A stretch of DNA of 36,979 nucleotides from Actinomycetota bacterium (GTDB taxonomy: Bacteria; Actinomycetota; Acidimicrobiia; Acidimicrobiales; Ilumatobacteraceae): positions 1 through 36,979 of the forward strand of contig CAUJET010000102.1 in NCBI GenBank assembly GCA_963169665.1. Direction: 5' to 3'. Under the pieces are notes generated by a model. That model searched no databases. It saw nothing but the letters and a program-made list of their open reading frames with translations, and was not told where the DNA came from. Each line of letters opens with the position of its first letter. The stretch's first letter is position 1. Of the stretch, positions 17,380-25,131 are shown in pieces. The position numbers and the translations under genes are program-made.

Positions 17380-18163
17380 CCCCGTCCTCTACGAACGGCG
17401 TGAGCCGGGCATCGCCCTGCTCACCCTCAACCGGCCCGAGCGCCTCAACGCCTGGAACGGCGAGCTCGCGGCGCGCTACTTCGAACTGCTCGACCAGGCG
17501 GCCGCCGACCCCGAGGTGAAGGTCATCGTCGTCACCGGCGCGGGCACGGGCTTCTGCGCCGGCGCCGACATGGACACCCTCCAGGGGATCGGCGCGACCG
17601 CCGGGTCCGGTGGTGCCGAGAGCGCCGCCGGCGGTCGCCCGCAGCACTACACGACCACGGTGCCCAAGCCGGTCATCGCCGCCGTCAACGGCGCGTGCGC
17701 CGGCATCGGCATGGTGCAGGCCCTGATGTGCGACATCCGCTTCGCTGCCGCCGGCGCGAAGTTCACGACGGCGTTCTCGCGCCGCGGTCTCATCGCCGAG
17801 TACGGCATGTCGTGGATCATGCCGCGCCTCATCGGCACCGCCCGCTCGATGGACCTGCTGTTCTCCGGTCGCGTGTTCCTGGCCGAGGAGGCGGCGGCCA
17901 TGGGCCTGGTGAACGAAGTGGTGCCCGCCGAGCACCTCCTCGACCGCACGCTCGAGTACGCGGCCGATCTCGCCGTGAACGCGTCGCCCACCTCGATGTC
18001 GATCATGAAGCAGCAGGTGTACGCCGACCAGACCCGGGGCGTCGCCGCTGCGAGCGAGGACGCGATCGAACTGATGAAGGCGTCGCTGCGCCGCCCCGAC
18101 TTCAAAGAGGGCGTGGCCAGCTTCCTGCAGAAGCGTCCGCCGGCTTTCCAGCCCCTCGGCTGA
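17357..18163 (+). CDS. Enoyl-CoA hydratase/isomerase family protein
   Basis: The 268-residue protein is a crotonase-fold enzyme: LNRPERLNAWN near the N-terminus, the CoA-binding oxyanion loop GFCAGADMDTLQG (about 66-78), and a second core at NGACAGIGMVQALMCDIRFA (111-130). The two Glu residues that activate water in classical hydratases appear to be replaced (Val120 and Phe140 by my alignment), while Glu148 in LIAEYG sits where dienoyl-CoA isomerases carry a catalytic acid. A role as isomerase or other acyl-CoA enzyme is therefore as likely as hydratase. The ATG at 17357 lies inside the lgt coding end, giving a 23-base overlap and likely co-transcription. A hairpin follows the stop. Confidence 0.88.
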   Translation: MSDSTNPDPVLYERREPGIALLTLNRPERLNAWNGELAARYFELLDQAAADPEVKVIVVTGAGTGFCAGADMDTLQGIGATAGSGGAESAAGGRPQHYTTTVPKPVIAAVNGACAGIGMVQALMCDIRFAAAGAKFTTAFSRRGLIAEYGMSWIMPRLIGTARSMDLLFSGRVFLAEEAAAMGLVNEVVPAEHLLDRTLEYAADLAVNASPTSMSIMKQQVYADQTRGVAAASEDAIELMKASLRRPDFKEGVASFLQKRPPAFQPLG

Positions 18164-18181
18164 TCCGCCGTCGACCCGTGG

Positions 18182-18205
18182 CTGATCGGCCCGCCGGCCG
18201 GTCAG
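18182..18205. terminator. Hairpin between convergent enoyl-CoA hydratase homologue and galT
   Basis: CTGATCGGCC (18182-18191) pairs with GGCCGGTCAG (18196-18205) around the loop CGCC, with one G-T pair within a 10-bp stem. It overlaps the galT stop codon (minus strand) and lies 19 bases after the other gene's stop, so it may act in both directions. Confidence 0.5.
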
Positions 18206-19104
18206 CCCAGGTCGCGCAGGCGCTCGGCGACCACTTCGGGGATCACCGGGTTGAAGTACTCGTTGCAGGCGACCTCGGCCGCGGCGATGAACCGTGAGGT
18301 GCCGGCGCGCCGCCAGGGCGACACGATCTCGATGTTGAACCACGCTTCGGGATGGTCGACGCCATCGGTGGGGCGCTGGTTCAGCCACATCATGTAGGGC
18401 AGCGGTGCGTCGTAGAGGCGGTCGAGCCGTGCCAACACGTCCACCAGGATCGTGGCGAGGTCGGTGCGGCCGGACTCGTCGAGCGACGCGATGTCGGGGA
18501 CACGGACCTTCGGCGCCAGCGTGAGCGCGACCGGGAACGTCGACGCGACCGGCACCCAGGCGAACCAGCCCGTGTTGCCGCCATGGTCGACGACGAACCG
18601 CTCGCCGGCGTCGAGTTCCGGCGCCCAGCCGGCCGTGAGCAGGCGGCGCTGGCGCTCGGGCACGTGGTCGTAGGCGTAGATCTGCCCGTGCGGGTGGGCG
18701 ATCGTCGCGCCCACCTCCGGGCCGCGGTTCTCGAAGATCAACACGTAGTCCACGTCGTCGCGGGCACCGAGGTCGAGGAACCGATCGGTCCAGAGGGCGA
18801 TCACCTTGCGAGCACCAGCGACGCCGAGCGAGGAGAACGTGGCGTCGTGCTCGCTCGTGTACAGCACCACCTCGCACCGGTCGGGGTGCATCGCCGGCCA
18901 CCGGTTCTTGAACCACCGCACGTCGTACGGGTCGGGGGCCTCCAGGCCGCCCGGGCAGAACGGGCACCCGGTCGACGGAAGGTTCGGCCGCTCCTGACGC
19001 GTGCCGACGACGTGGATCACGGTGCCGAGGAAAGGATCGACACGCGTGTCGGCGGCGCCGTTGGTCGAGAGGTCAGCTGATGGTGGGTCGGAGATCGTGG
19101 TCAT
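18202..19104 (-). CDS. galT: Galactose-1-phosphate uridylyltransferase
   Basis: GalT exchanges UMP between UDP-glucose and galactose 1-phosphate, the second step of the Leloir pathway. The 300-residue product has the zinc-type CPFC (47-50), FKNRWP, and the catalytic HPHGQIYAY (His137 and His139; the second is the expected uridylylated nucleophile), then a second HIT-like half with a shorter core. It is somewhat shorter than the usual 330-350 residues. It starts at the ATG 19104, 62 bases after the ABC ATPase stop, and is probably the last gene of the sugar-uptake operon. This position ties the transporter to galactose-containing sugars. No galactokinase or UDP-galactose epimerase is in the window. 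Confidence 0.92.
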   Translation of the reverse strand: MTTISDPPSADLSTNGAADTRVDPFLGTVIHVVGTRQERPNLPSTGCPFCPGGLEAPDPYDVRWFKNRWPAMHPDRCEVVLYTSEHDATFSSLGVAGARKVIALWTDRFLDLGARDDVDYVLIFENRGPEVGATIAHPHGQIYAYDHVPERQRRLLTAGWAPELDAGERFVVDHGGNTGWFAWVPVASTFPVALTLAPKVRVPDIASLDESGRTDLATILVDVLARLDRLYDAPLPYMMWLNQRPTDGVDHPEAWFNIEIVSPWRRAGTSRFIAAAEVACNEYFNPVIPEVVAERLRDLG

Positions 19105-19166
19105 GGAGGGCGGGAGGTCGCTGGACGGATGGGGTCGGATGGAGATGGGGCGCGTGATCGTGCGGG

Positions 19167-20342
19167 TCAGCGCAGGGGTGCACCCGATGCCGGATCGAAG
19201 AAGTGCGTCAGGTGGGTCTTCACGGCCAGACGGACATCCTGGCCCATGGCGATGGTGTGGATGCCATCCACGCGTGCGATGACCTTCGTGCCGGCGACGA
19301 GCGCTTCGGGGTCGTCCTCGGCGGCGATCGGCGCGCCGTCGACGGCGGGGGGCGGCACGTCGACCACCGCGTGGATGTGCACCTCGGCGCCCATCGCCTC
19401 GGCGAGGTCGCAGCGGACGGTGAGGACCTGGTCGTCGCCGACCTCGAGGTCCTCCTCCATCGCGAAGTGCTCGGGGCGGAGGCCGAAGATCACCTTGGTG
19501 CCGTTGCGTTCGCGCAGGCCCGGGTAGCGGTCGAGGGCCTTCGCCGAGATGCGCAGACGATGGCCGCCGAAGCTGACGAACACGTCGTCGCCCTCGATCG
19601 TGACGTCGGCGGTGATCAGGTTCATCGCCGGGCTGCCGATGAAGGCGGCCACGAACAGATTGGCCGGACGCAGGTACAGCTCCTGCGGCGGTGCCACCTG
19701 TTGCAGCACGCCCTTGCGCATGACGGCCACCCGGTGGCCCATCGTCATCGCCTCGACCTGGTCGTGGGTGACGTAGACCATCGTGGTGCCGAGGCGGGCC
19801 TGGAGCTGGATGATGTCGGACCGCATCTGCACGCGCAGCTTGGCGTCGAGGTTCGACAGCGGCTCGTCCATCAGGAACACCTGCGGCGAGCGGACGATCG
19901 CACGACCCATCGCCACGCGCTGGCGCTGACCGCCGGAGAGCGCCTTGGGCAGGCGATCGAGGTACTCGGTGAGGCCGAGCATCTCCGCCGCGTCCTCGAC
20001 GCGCCGGTTGATCTCGTCCTTGCGCACCTTGGCGACCTCGAGCGCGAAGCCGATGTTCTGGCGCACGGTCATGTGCGGGTAGAGCGCGTAGTTCTGGAAC
20101 ACCATCGCGATGTCACGGTCTCCGGGTGGCACCTCGTTGACGACCCGCTCGCCGATGCGGAGCTCGCCGTCGGAGATCTCCTCCAGGCCGGCGATCATCC
20201 GCAGCGCGGTGGACTTGCCGCACCCCGACGGGCCGACCAGCACCATGAACTCGCCGTCGGCGATCTCCAGGTTCAGGTCGTCGACGGCCTTGGGGCCGTC
20301 CTTGTACCGCTTGCTGATGTTGTTGAAGGTGACTGCAGCCAT
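19167..20342 (-). CDS. Carbohydrate ABC transporter ATPase, MsmK/UgpC type
   Basis: The 391-residue ATPase has Walker A GPSGCGKS (37-44), the Q-loop FQNYALYPHM, signature LSGGQ (135-139), Walker B VFLMDE (155-160) and an H-loop THDQVEAM, followed by a C-terminal MOBE/TOBE-type domain from about residue 235 (for example GLRPEHF). This is the layout of UgpC/MsmK/MalK proteins that power import of oligosaccharides or glycerol phosphate sugars. Start ATG at 20342, with GGGAG seven bases upstream. It lies 15 bases after the MalG-type permease and before galT in what reads as one operon. The C-terminal domain is the part known in relatives for regulatory contacts. Confidence 0.95.
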   Translation of the reverse strand: MAAVTFNNISKRYKDGPKAVDDLNLEIADGEFMVLVGPSGCGKSTALRMIAGLEEISDGELRIGERVVNEVPPGDRDIAMVFQNYALYPHMTVRQNIGFALEVAKVRKDEINRRVEDAAEMLGLTEYLDRLPKALSGGQRQRVAMGRAIVRSPQVFLMDEPLSNLDAKLRVQMRSDIIQLQARLGTTMVYVTHDQVEAMTMGHRVAVMRKGVLQQVAPPQELYLRPANLFVAAFIGSPAMNLITADVTIEGDDVFVSFGGHRLRISAKALDRYPGLRERNGTKVIFGLRPEHFAMEEDLEVGDDQVLTVRCDLAEAMGAEVHIHAVVDVPPPAVDGAPIAAEDDPEALVAGTKVIARVDGIHTIAMGQDVRLAVKTHLTHFFDPASGAPLR

Positions 20343-20357
20343 GCGTGGGCTCCCGGA

Positions 20358-21593
20358 TCACTTGAGTCCGCTGGAGGCGGAGTTCTCGACGAAGTATCGC
20401 TGTGCGAAGAGGAACACGAGGATGGGCGGCGTCATCGCCAGCACCGTGCCCGCGAACACCAGGTTCGTGTCGGTGCTCGACCGTCCGCCGAGCGTGCTGA
20501 GGGTGAGCGACAGCACGGCGTTGTCGGGGTTGCCCGAGTTGATGATGACGAGCGGCCAGAAGAACGAGTTCCAGGCGTAGAGGAAGCCGAAGGTGGCGAG
20601 CGTTGCGATGGCCGGTCGGGCCAGCGGCACCATCACCTTCCAGAGGATGGTCGACCGCGAGGCGCCGTCGAGGAGGGCGGCCTCCTCGATCTCGGCGGGG
20701 ATGCCGAGGAAGAACTGGCGCATGAGGAACGTGCCGTACGCGGTGAACGCGAACGGGATGATCAATGCGACGAGGTTGTCGCGCCAGTTCACCTGCAGCA
20801 TCAGCTGGAACAGCGGGATGATGAGCACGACGAACGGGATCATCACCGACCCGAGGTACATCAGGAAGATCGTCGACCTGCCCTTGAACTGCACGCGGGC
20901 GAAGGCGTAGCCGCCGAGGATCGACGTGATGATCTGGCCGAGCACCACCAGGATCGTGACGAGCACGGTGTTGGTGAGCGACCGGCCGACGCCCTTGCCG
21001 TTGGTCTCCGGGTCCTTCTCGGCGAGCACCTCGGTGAAGTTCGAAAAGCGCGGGCCGAACTCGCGAGCCGGCGTCGCGAAGTTGACGAGGTCGAGCACGG
21101 AGGTCGACGGGTCGTCGACCGAGACGAACAGGCCGCCGGAGGTGAGGCGCGAGCGGTAGGCCTCGACCTGTGCACCGCCGTCGTCGACGAGGTAGACGTC
21201 CTCCTCCTCGCCGTCGATCGAGATCGTCTCACCGGTCTTCTCGCCGGCCTTCACGTCGAGCACGATCACGCGCTCGAGGTCGTCGAGCGGACGGAACTCG
21301 GCCAGCGATGCGTCACCGTCGACGAGGGCCCACTGTCCGGGGCGGTCGTCGCGGTCGGGGAAGGAGTACACCGGCACCGGGTCGCCCTCGAGGCCGACGT
21401 CGGCGGCCGGGATCGTCGCCTCCTTCTTCGGGACCAGCGAGGGCGGGTAGGTGAAGATGTCGGTGTTGCGCTTGAACGCGGTGGTGACGGCCACGGCGAA
21501 CGGGAACACGACCACCACGGCCACGCAGACGAGCAGCACGTAGGTGGCGACGCGGATCGCGGTCGCCTTGGGGCCTTTGCGACGAACGCTCAT
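20358..21593 (-). CDS. Carbohydrate ABC permease, MalG type, with large external insertion
   Basis: The C-terminal part (about 200-411) is a standard MalG-type permease with the ATPase-coupling EAA loop EIEEAALLDGASRS (301-314) and several membrane segments. The first membrane segment is at about 16-40. Family members are usually about 280 residues; this one is 411 because residues of roughly 50-185, between membrane segments 1 and 2, form an extra acidic, strand-rich external domain (for example VPVYSFPDRD, ERVIVLDVKAG, EEEDVYLVDDGG). The usual FTEVL phrase that follows segment 1 reappears after it. The ATG at 21593 overlaps the upstream permease stop (ATGA). The frame is open further upstream but is antisense-like noise inside the neighbouring gene. 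Confidence 0.9.
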   Translation of the reverse strand: MSVRRKGPKATAIRVATYVLLVCVAVVVVFPFAVAVTTAFKRNTDIFTYPPSLVPKKEATIPAADVGLEGDPVPVYSFPDRDDRPGQWALVDGDASLAEFRPLDDLERVIVLDVKAGEKTGETISIDGEEEDVYLVDDGGAQVEAYRSRLTSGGLFVSVDDPSTSVLDLVNFATPAREFGPRFSNFTEVLAEKDPETNGKGVGRSLTNTVLVTILVVLGQIITSILGGYAFARVQFKGRSTIFLMYLGSVMIPFVVLIIPLFQLMLQVNWRDNLVALIIPFAFTAYGTFLMRQFFLGIPAEIEEAALLDGASRSTILWKVMVPLARPAIATLATFGFLYAWNSFFWPLVIINSGNPDNAVLSLTLSTLGGRSSTDTNLVFAGTVLAMTPPILVFLFAQRYFVENSASSGLK

Positions 21594-23278
21594 GACACGC
21601 CTCCCGAGGTCGCGCCGTCCTTCTGTTGACGGAACTGGGCGAAGGTGAACCCGAAGATGATCAGGAAGAGCACCCACGCGAGAGCGGAGGCGTAGCCCTG
21701 GTTGTTGCCCTGGAACGCCTCCTCGTACAGCGCGAGCACCGGGGTGGTGGTCGCGTTGTTCGGACCGCCCGGTTCGGGCGTCGACAGGATCCACACGATG
21801 TCGAACAGCTGCAGCGCCAGGATCGACGTGGTGATCAGGACGTAGAAGGTGGTGTTGCGGAGCTGGGGCACGGTGATGCGGCGGAACACCTGCCACACGT
21901 TGGCGCCGTCGATGTCGGCCGCCTCGTAGAGCTCCTTCGGGATGCTCTGGTGGCCCGCGAGGTAGAGCACGGTGTTGAACCCGAAGTTCATCCAGGCGAA
22001 CACCACCACCATCGACAGCAGCGCCGTCGAGTTGCTCGACACCCAGGGGTGGCCCTCGGCGGGCGGGTCGACGAAGGGGAGGATCTCACCGGCGCGCAGG
22101 ATGAGGTAGTTGATCCAGCCGACCGTCGACTGGAACAGCTGCCCCCAGATGATCGCCACGCCGATGACACCGGCCACCGACGGGATGAAGTAGATCGCCC
22201 GGAAGACCTTCATGCCCGGCAGTCGCGAGGCGAGGATGCTCGACAGCACGAGCGCCGGCAGCACCGAGGCGGGCACGGCGAGCACGAGGAAGATCGCGAT
22301 GTTGCGCAGGGAGATCCAGAACTCGACGTCGCGTGCGCCCAGCACCCAGTTCTGTCCGAACCAGTCGAGGTGCATCAGCACCTGGTAGCCGGGCTTGAGC
22401 ACCTCGTTGCCGGCGTTGGCGACGTCGGAGCTGGAGATGTCGAGCGACAGGGCCCGCACGTAGTTGTCGATGCCGACGAACGAGCGGCCGGTGCCGGTGG
22501 TCTTCCACTCGAAGAAGCTGACGACGAGCGAGAACAGCAGCGGGCCGGCGAAGAAGAAGGTGAAGCCGATGAGGTTCGGCGAGAGGAAGGCGAGGCCGCT
22601 GAGCGTCTGCTCCTCGGCGGCGGAGGTGCCGAAGCGCACGGCGACACGCCGCTGCCACATGAACCGGGTGGCGGCGCCGGAGCACAGCGCGACGGCGAGG
22701 GTGCCGAGGGTGAGCGGCTGGGTGATGCGATCGCCGATCATCGAGAGCATGCCGCTCGGATCGGCGGCGATCACGAACCACACGGAGGCGAGGGCCGCGA
22801 GCCCCCAGCCCGCTCGGCGCAGTCCGTTGGGACCGGCGGCGAGCGGGTTCTTCGACAGCAGCTGGCCGGCGACGAGCACCCACAACAGGCCGACGACGAT
22901 CACCATGAACGGCAGGAAGGCCTTGTTGAGACCGGTGCCGAACTTGCCGATGCCGGTGAACGCGCCCAGCTGGTGCAGCAGCGCCGATCCCGACACGACG
23001 AAGAGGAGGTAGTTGGTCACGAGCGACACGGTGCGCGCTCGGCGCATCCGGCGGAACGTGCCGTACGCCGCGGCCAGGTGGGCCACCGTGACGGCGATGC
23101 TGAACACCTGCATGAACAGCTTGATGACGGCCGGCAGGGCGTCGTCGCCGCTGCGGCTCGCGAGCAGCATGCTGACGATGCCGGCGGCGACGCCCACGAG
23201 GTGCCATGCCGTCACCAGCTGGACGCCGGTGTCGACCGCCACCCGTGGCGTGCGCGGACCTCGGTCTCGCAACCCCAC
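21590..23278 (-). CDS. Carbohydrate ABC permease, MalF type, with N-terminal membrane extension
   Basis: From about residue 225 the protein is a normal MalF-type permease (SGLAFLSPNLIGF..., EAA loop YEAADIDGANVWQVFRR at 451-467). Before that lies an extension of about 220 residues with about six hydrophobic segments (roughly 23-40, 54-73, 84-102, 121-141, 157-173 and 188-204), so the total is 562 rather than about 300 residues. A second departure is a longer external stretch around 278-318. The GTG at 23278 is supported by GGGGGG five bases upstream. It pairs with the MalG-type permease through an ATGA overlap and follows the binding-protein gene after a 229-base gap with a strong hairpin. 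Confidence 0.9.
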   Translation of the reverse strand: MGLRDRGPRTPRVAVDTGVQLVTAWHLVGVAAGIVSMLLASRSGDDALPAVIKLFMQVFSIAVTVAHLAAAYGTFRRMRRARTVSLVTNYLLFVVSGSALLHQLGAFTGIGKFGTGLNKAFLPFMVIVVGLLWVLVAGQLLSKNPLAAGPNGLRRAGWGLAALASVWFVIAADPSGMLSMIGDRITQPLTLGTLAVALCSGAATRFMWQRRVAVRFGTSAAEEQTLSGLAFLSPNLIGFTFFFAGPLLFSLVVSFFEWKTTGTGRSFVGIDNYVRALSLDISSSDVANAGNEVLKPGYQVLMHLDWFGQNWVLGARDVEFWISLRNIAIFLVLAVPASVLPALVLSSILASRLPGMKVFRAIYFIPSVAGVIGVAIIWGQLFQSTVGWINYLILRAGEILPFVDPPAEGHPWVSSNSTALLSMVVVFAWMNFGFNTVLYLAGHQSIPKELYEAADIDGANVWQVFRRITVPQLRNTTFYVLITTSILALQLFDIVWILSTPEPGGPNNATTTPVLALYEEAFQGNNQGYASALAWVLFLIIFGFTFAQFRQQKDGATSGGVS

Positions 23279-23342
23279 GTGTTCCCCCCTGATCCGAATG
23301 TGCTCGAAGAAGTGCTCGAAAGTGTGTCAGTTCCGGAACCGG

Positions 23343-23370
23343 GTCGGGGCCGAGCGCACTCGGCCCCGAC
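23343..23370. terminator. Strong hairpin between binding-protein gene and permease genes
   Basis: GTCGGGGCCGAG (23343-23354) and CTCGGCCCCGAC (23359-23370) are perfect 12-bp arms around CGCA. Placed between the sugar-binding lipoprotein gene and the permeases, it could reduce read-through or protect the upstream mRNA, so that binding protein is made in excess over permease, as in other maltose-type operons. Confidence 0.6.
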
Positions 23371-23465
23371 ATCGGTTCACGTTCGAGCGTTCCCCGGCGA
23401 CCGCACGTCGTGTCGTGCGGTCACCGGGTCGGCCCGGCTTGTTCGAACGGCCGGTGTGGCCGATC

Positions 23466-23510
23466 GATGGATCCAGCTGATCCGGAGGACCCGCTGGATC
23501 CGCTGGATCA
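23466..23510 (-). repeat. Degenerate 9-bp tandem repeat starting at the binding-protein stop codon, with inverted arms
   Basis: Read on the minus strand from the TGA of the binding-protein gene, the sequence falls into five 9-base units resembling GGATCCAGC (TGATCCAGC, GGATCCAGC, GGGTCCTCC, GGATCAGCT, GGATCCATC). Within and around it, CAGCTGATCC (23474-23483) and GGATCAGCTG (23505-23514) are exact inverted copies and could form a stem across the stop codon. Confidence 0.65.
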
Positions 23511-24884
23511 GCTGTTGAACGCCTCTGCGGTCTCGCTGCAGATCTTCGCCTGGAAGTCCTCGATGGTGCGCTCGCCGTTGATGACGGCGGTGACCGCACC
23601 GTTCATCAGCTCGTCGTACTTCGGCCAGCTGCCGGCCCACAGCGGGCCCTCAGCGGTCGGGGAGTCGGCGAGGCCGTTGATGAACGCCTGGTTGTTCTCC
23701 GGCGGGGTGAAACCGAGGAACGCATCGATGGCGGCGTCGCTCTTGCGGCTCGGGATGTTGGCGCCGAGCTCGCTGATCTGAGCCTGGGTGTCGGCGGTGG
23801 TGAGCGCCTTGACGAGCTCCCATGCCTCTTCCGGGTGCTCGGTGTTCGCGTTCACCACGTAGGCGCCCCAGAACAGCCAGTTGCCCTGCGAGCCCGAGGG
23901 GCCCTTCGGCAGTTCGACGACGTCCCAGTTGAAGCCGACATCGGCGCGGGCGCCGGGGGTGGCCCAGCGACCGTTGATGAAGGCGCCGACGGTGCCGGCC
24001 TTCCATGCGGGCTCGCCGTCCTCACCGAACGGCACGGCCAGGCCGCCGTCGTAGATCGCCTTGATCTGCTCGAGACCGGCGATCGACTCGGGGGTGTCGA
24101 GGCCACACGCGGTGCGGTCCTCGTTGAAGAAGCCACCGCCGGCCGCGTTCATGAACACGCCGTAGTTGGCCCACCACGAGTTCATCGCGAAGCCCTTGTT
24201 CTCGCCACCGAGGGCGGTCACCTTGGTGATGACGTCCTCGAACGCGGCCCAGTCCCACTCACCGGCTTCGGCGAGCGCACGGGGATCGTCGGCGCCGGCC
24301 TCGGCGATGAGGTCGTTGTTCAGGTACAGCGCGAACGTCGACACGTCGCGGGGGAGGCCCCACAGCTTGTCGCCGGGGGCGCCGGCCTCCGGGTCGTAGG
24401 TCAGGTGGTACATCGGCTCCGGGTAGAACTCCGACGTGTCGAAGCTCTCGGCCGACGCGAGCGGCGCGAGGTCGAGGATGAGGCCCTCGCTCTGGAAGCG
24501 GGCGATGTCGGTGCCCGGGATCCAGAACACGTCGGGGGCCGTGCCGTTGCCGATCTCGGTGACGAGCTGGTCCTGGTAGGGCGAGCCCTCGTTGTTGCCG
24601 GGCTCGTACGACAGCGAGAACGCGTCGCCGTTGGCCTCGTCGATGCCGTCACCGATGGAGGCGTACACGGCTGCCTCGGCATCGTTGTCGGGACGGGTAC
24701 GCCAGCGGATGGTGATGCCATCGCTGTCGGTCTCGCCCTCGGTCGCCTCGGGGGCGGTGGTTGCCTCGGGGGCCGTGGTGCCCTCGGGTGCGGTCGTTGC
24801 GTCCGACGACCCCTCGTCGTCGCCGCACGCGGCCGCGATCAGCGTGAGCGCGATGACCGCGCCTGCCCATCTGCGTGTGTGCAC
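23508..24884 (-). CDS. Sugar-binding lipoprotein of ABC transporter
   Basis: The 458-residue product is a family 1-type extracellular solute-binding protein. It has a signal peptide with an Arg pair and the hydrophobic AVIALTLIAAAC ending in a lipobox-like Cys (Cys20, with Ala at -3), so it should be a lipoprotein on the outer face of the membrane. A flexible linker with three TTAPE-like repeats (about 28-50) precedes the binding domain (from about 55: DVFWIPGTDIARF, GLPRDVSTFALYLN, GAFINGRWATPG, WLFWGAYVVNA). The GTG at 24884 is chosen over ATG codons at 24914 and 24899 because GGAGGAG lies six bases before it and the signal peptide then starts normally. It supplies substrate to the two permeases. 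Confidence 0.93.
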   Translation of the reverse strand: MHTRRWAGAVIALTLIAAACGDDEGSSDATTAPEGTTAPEATTAPEATEGETDSDGITIRWRTRPDNDAEAAVYASIGDGIDEANGDAFSLSYEPGNNEGSPYQDQLVTEIGNGTAPDVFWIPGTDIARFQSEGLILDLAPLASAESFDTSEFYPEPMYHLTYDPEAGAPGDKLWGLPRDVSTFALYLNNDLIAEAGADDPRALAEAGEWDWAAFEDVITKVTALGGENKGFAMNSWWANYGVFMNAAGGGFFNEDRTACGLDTPESIAGLEQIKAIYDGGLAVPFGEDGEPAWKAGTVGAFINGRWATPGARADVGFNWDVVELPKGPSGSQGNWLFWGAYVVNANTEHPEEAWELVKALTTADTQAQISELGANIPSRKSDAAIDAFLGFTPPENNQAFINGLADSPTAEGPLWAGSWPKYDELMNGAVTAVINGERTIEDFQAKICSETAEAFNS

Positions 24885-24906
24885 TGGGTGCTCCTCCATG
24901 TGTCGT

Positions 24907-24924
24907 GGTTGCATCGTCGCAACC
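24907..24924. promoter_or_regulatory. Inverted repeat GGTTGC-N6-GCAACC upstream of the binding-protein gene
   Basis: Perfect 6-bp arms lie 23 bases before the binding-protein start codon. It could be an operator for a regulator of the sugar operon, or an mRNA leader structure. Nothing further in the spacer 24925-25131 looks like a gene; a GC inverted repeat (GTCCGG...CCGGAC) lies near 24954-24985. Confidence 0.4.
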
Positions 24925-25131
24925 GTTTCTCCCCCGCTCGCTGGATGCGAGCCGGTCCGGCCGGGCGGTGCCCGGACGATCTGTCACGTCGCCGTCCGCC
25001 GAGTTCCCCCCGGCGGGCGGATCTCGGGGCGGATCGTCGACGACCCCTCTGTCGGCGCCCCCTCGACGCCGTACGTGATGTGTTGTTCGTGTGCTGGTGC
25101 GCGGGGCCGGGTCGGTGCTGTCGTCGTCGCG

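Noticed and set aside
21594..21896. N-terminal extension of the MalG-type permease to 21896
   Set aside because: It lies inside the coding region of the upstream permease and is His/Arg/Pro-rich; the ATG at 21593 with the ATGA overlap and a normal first membrane segment is preferred.
24954..24985. GC inverted repeat upstream of the binding protein as a riboswitch or attenuator
   Set aside because: The arms are short and imperfect, there is no leader peptide or recognisable riboswitch core, and such GC pairs occur often by chance at this base composition.
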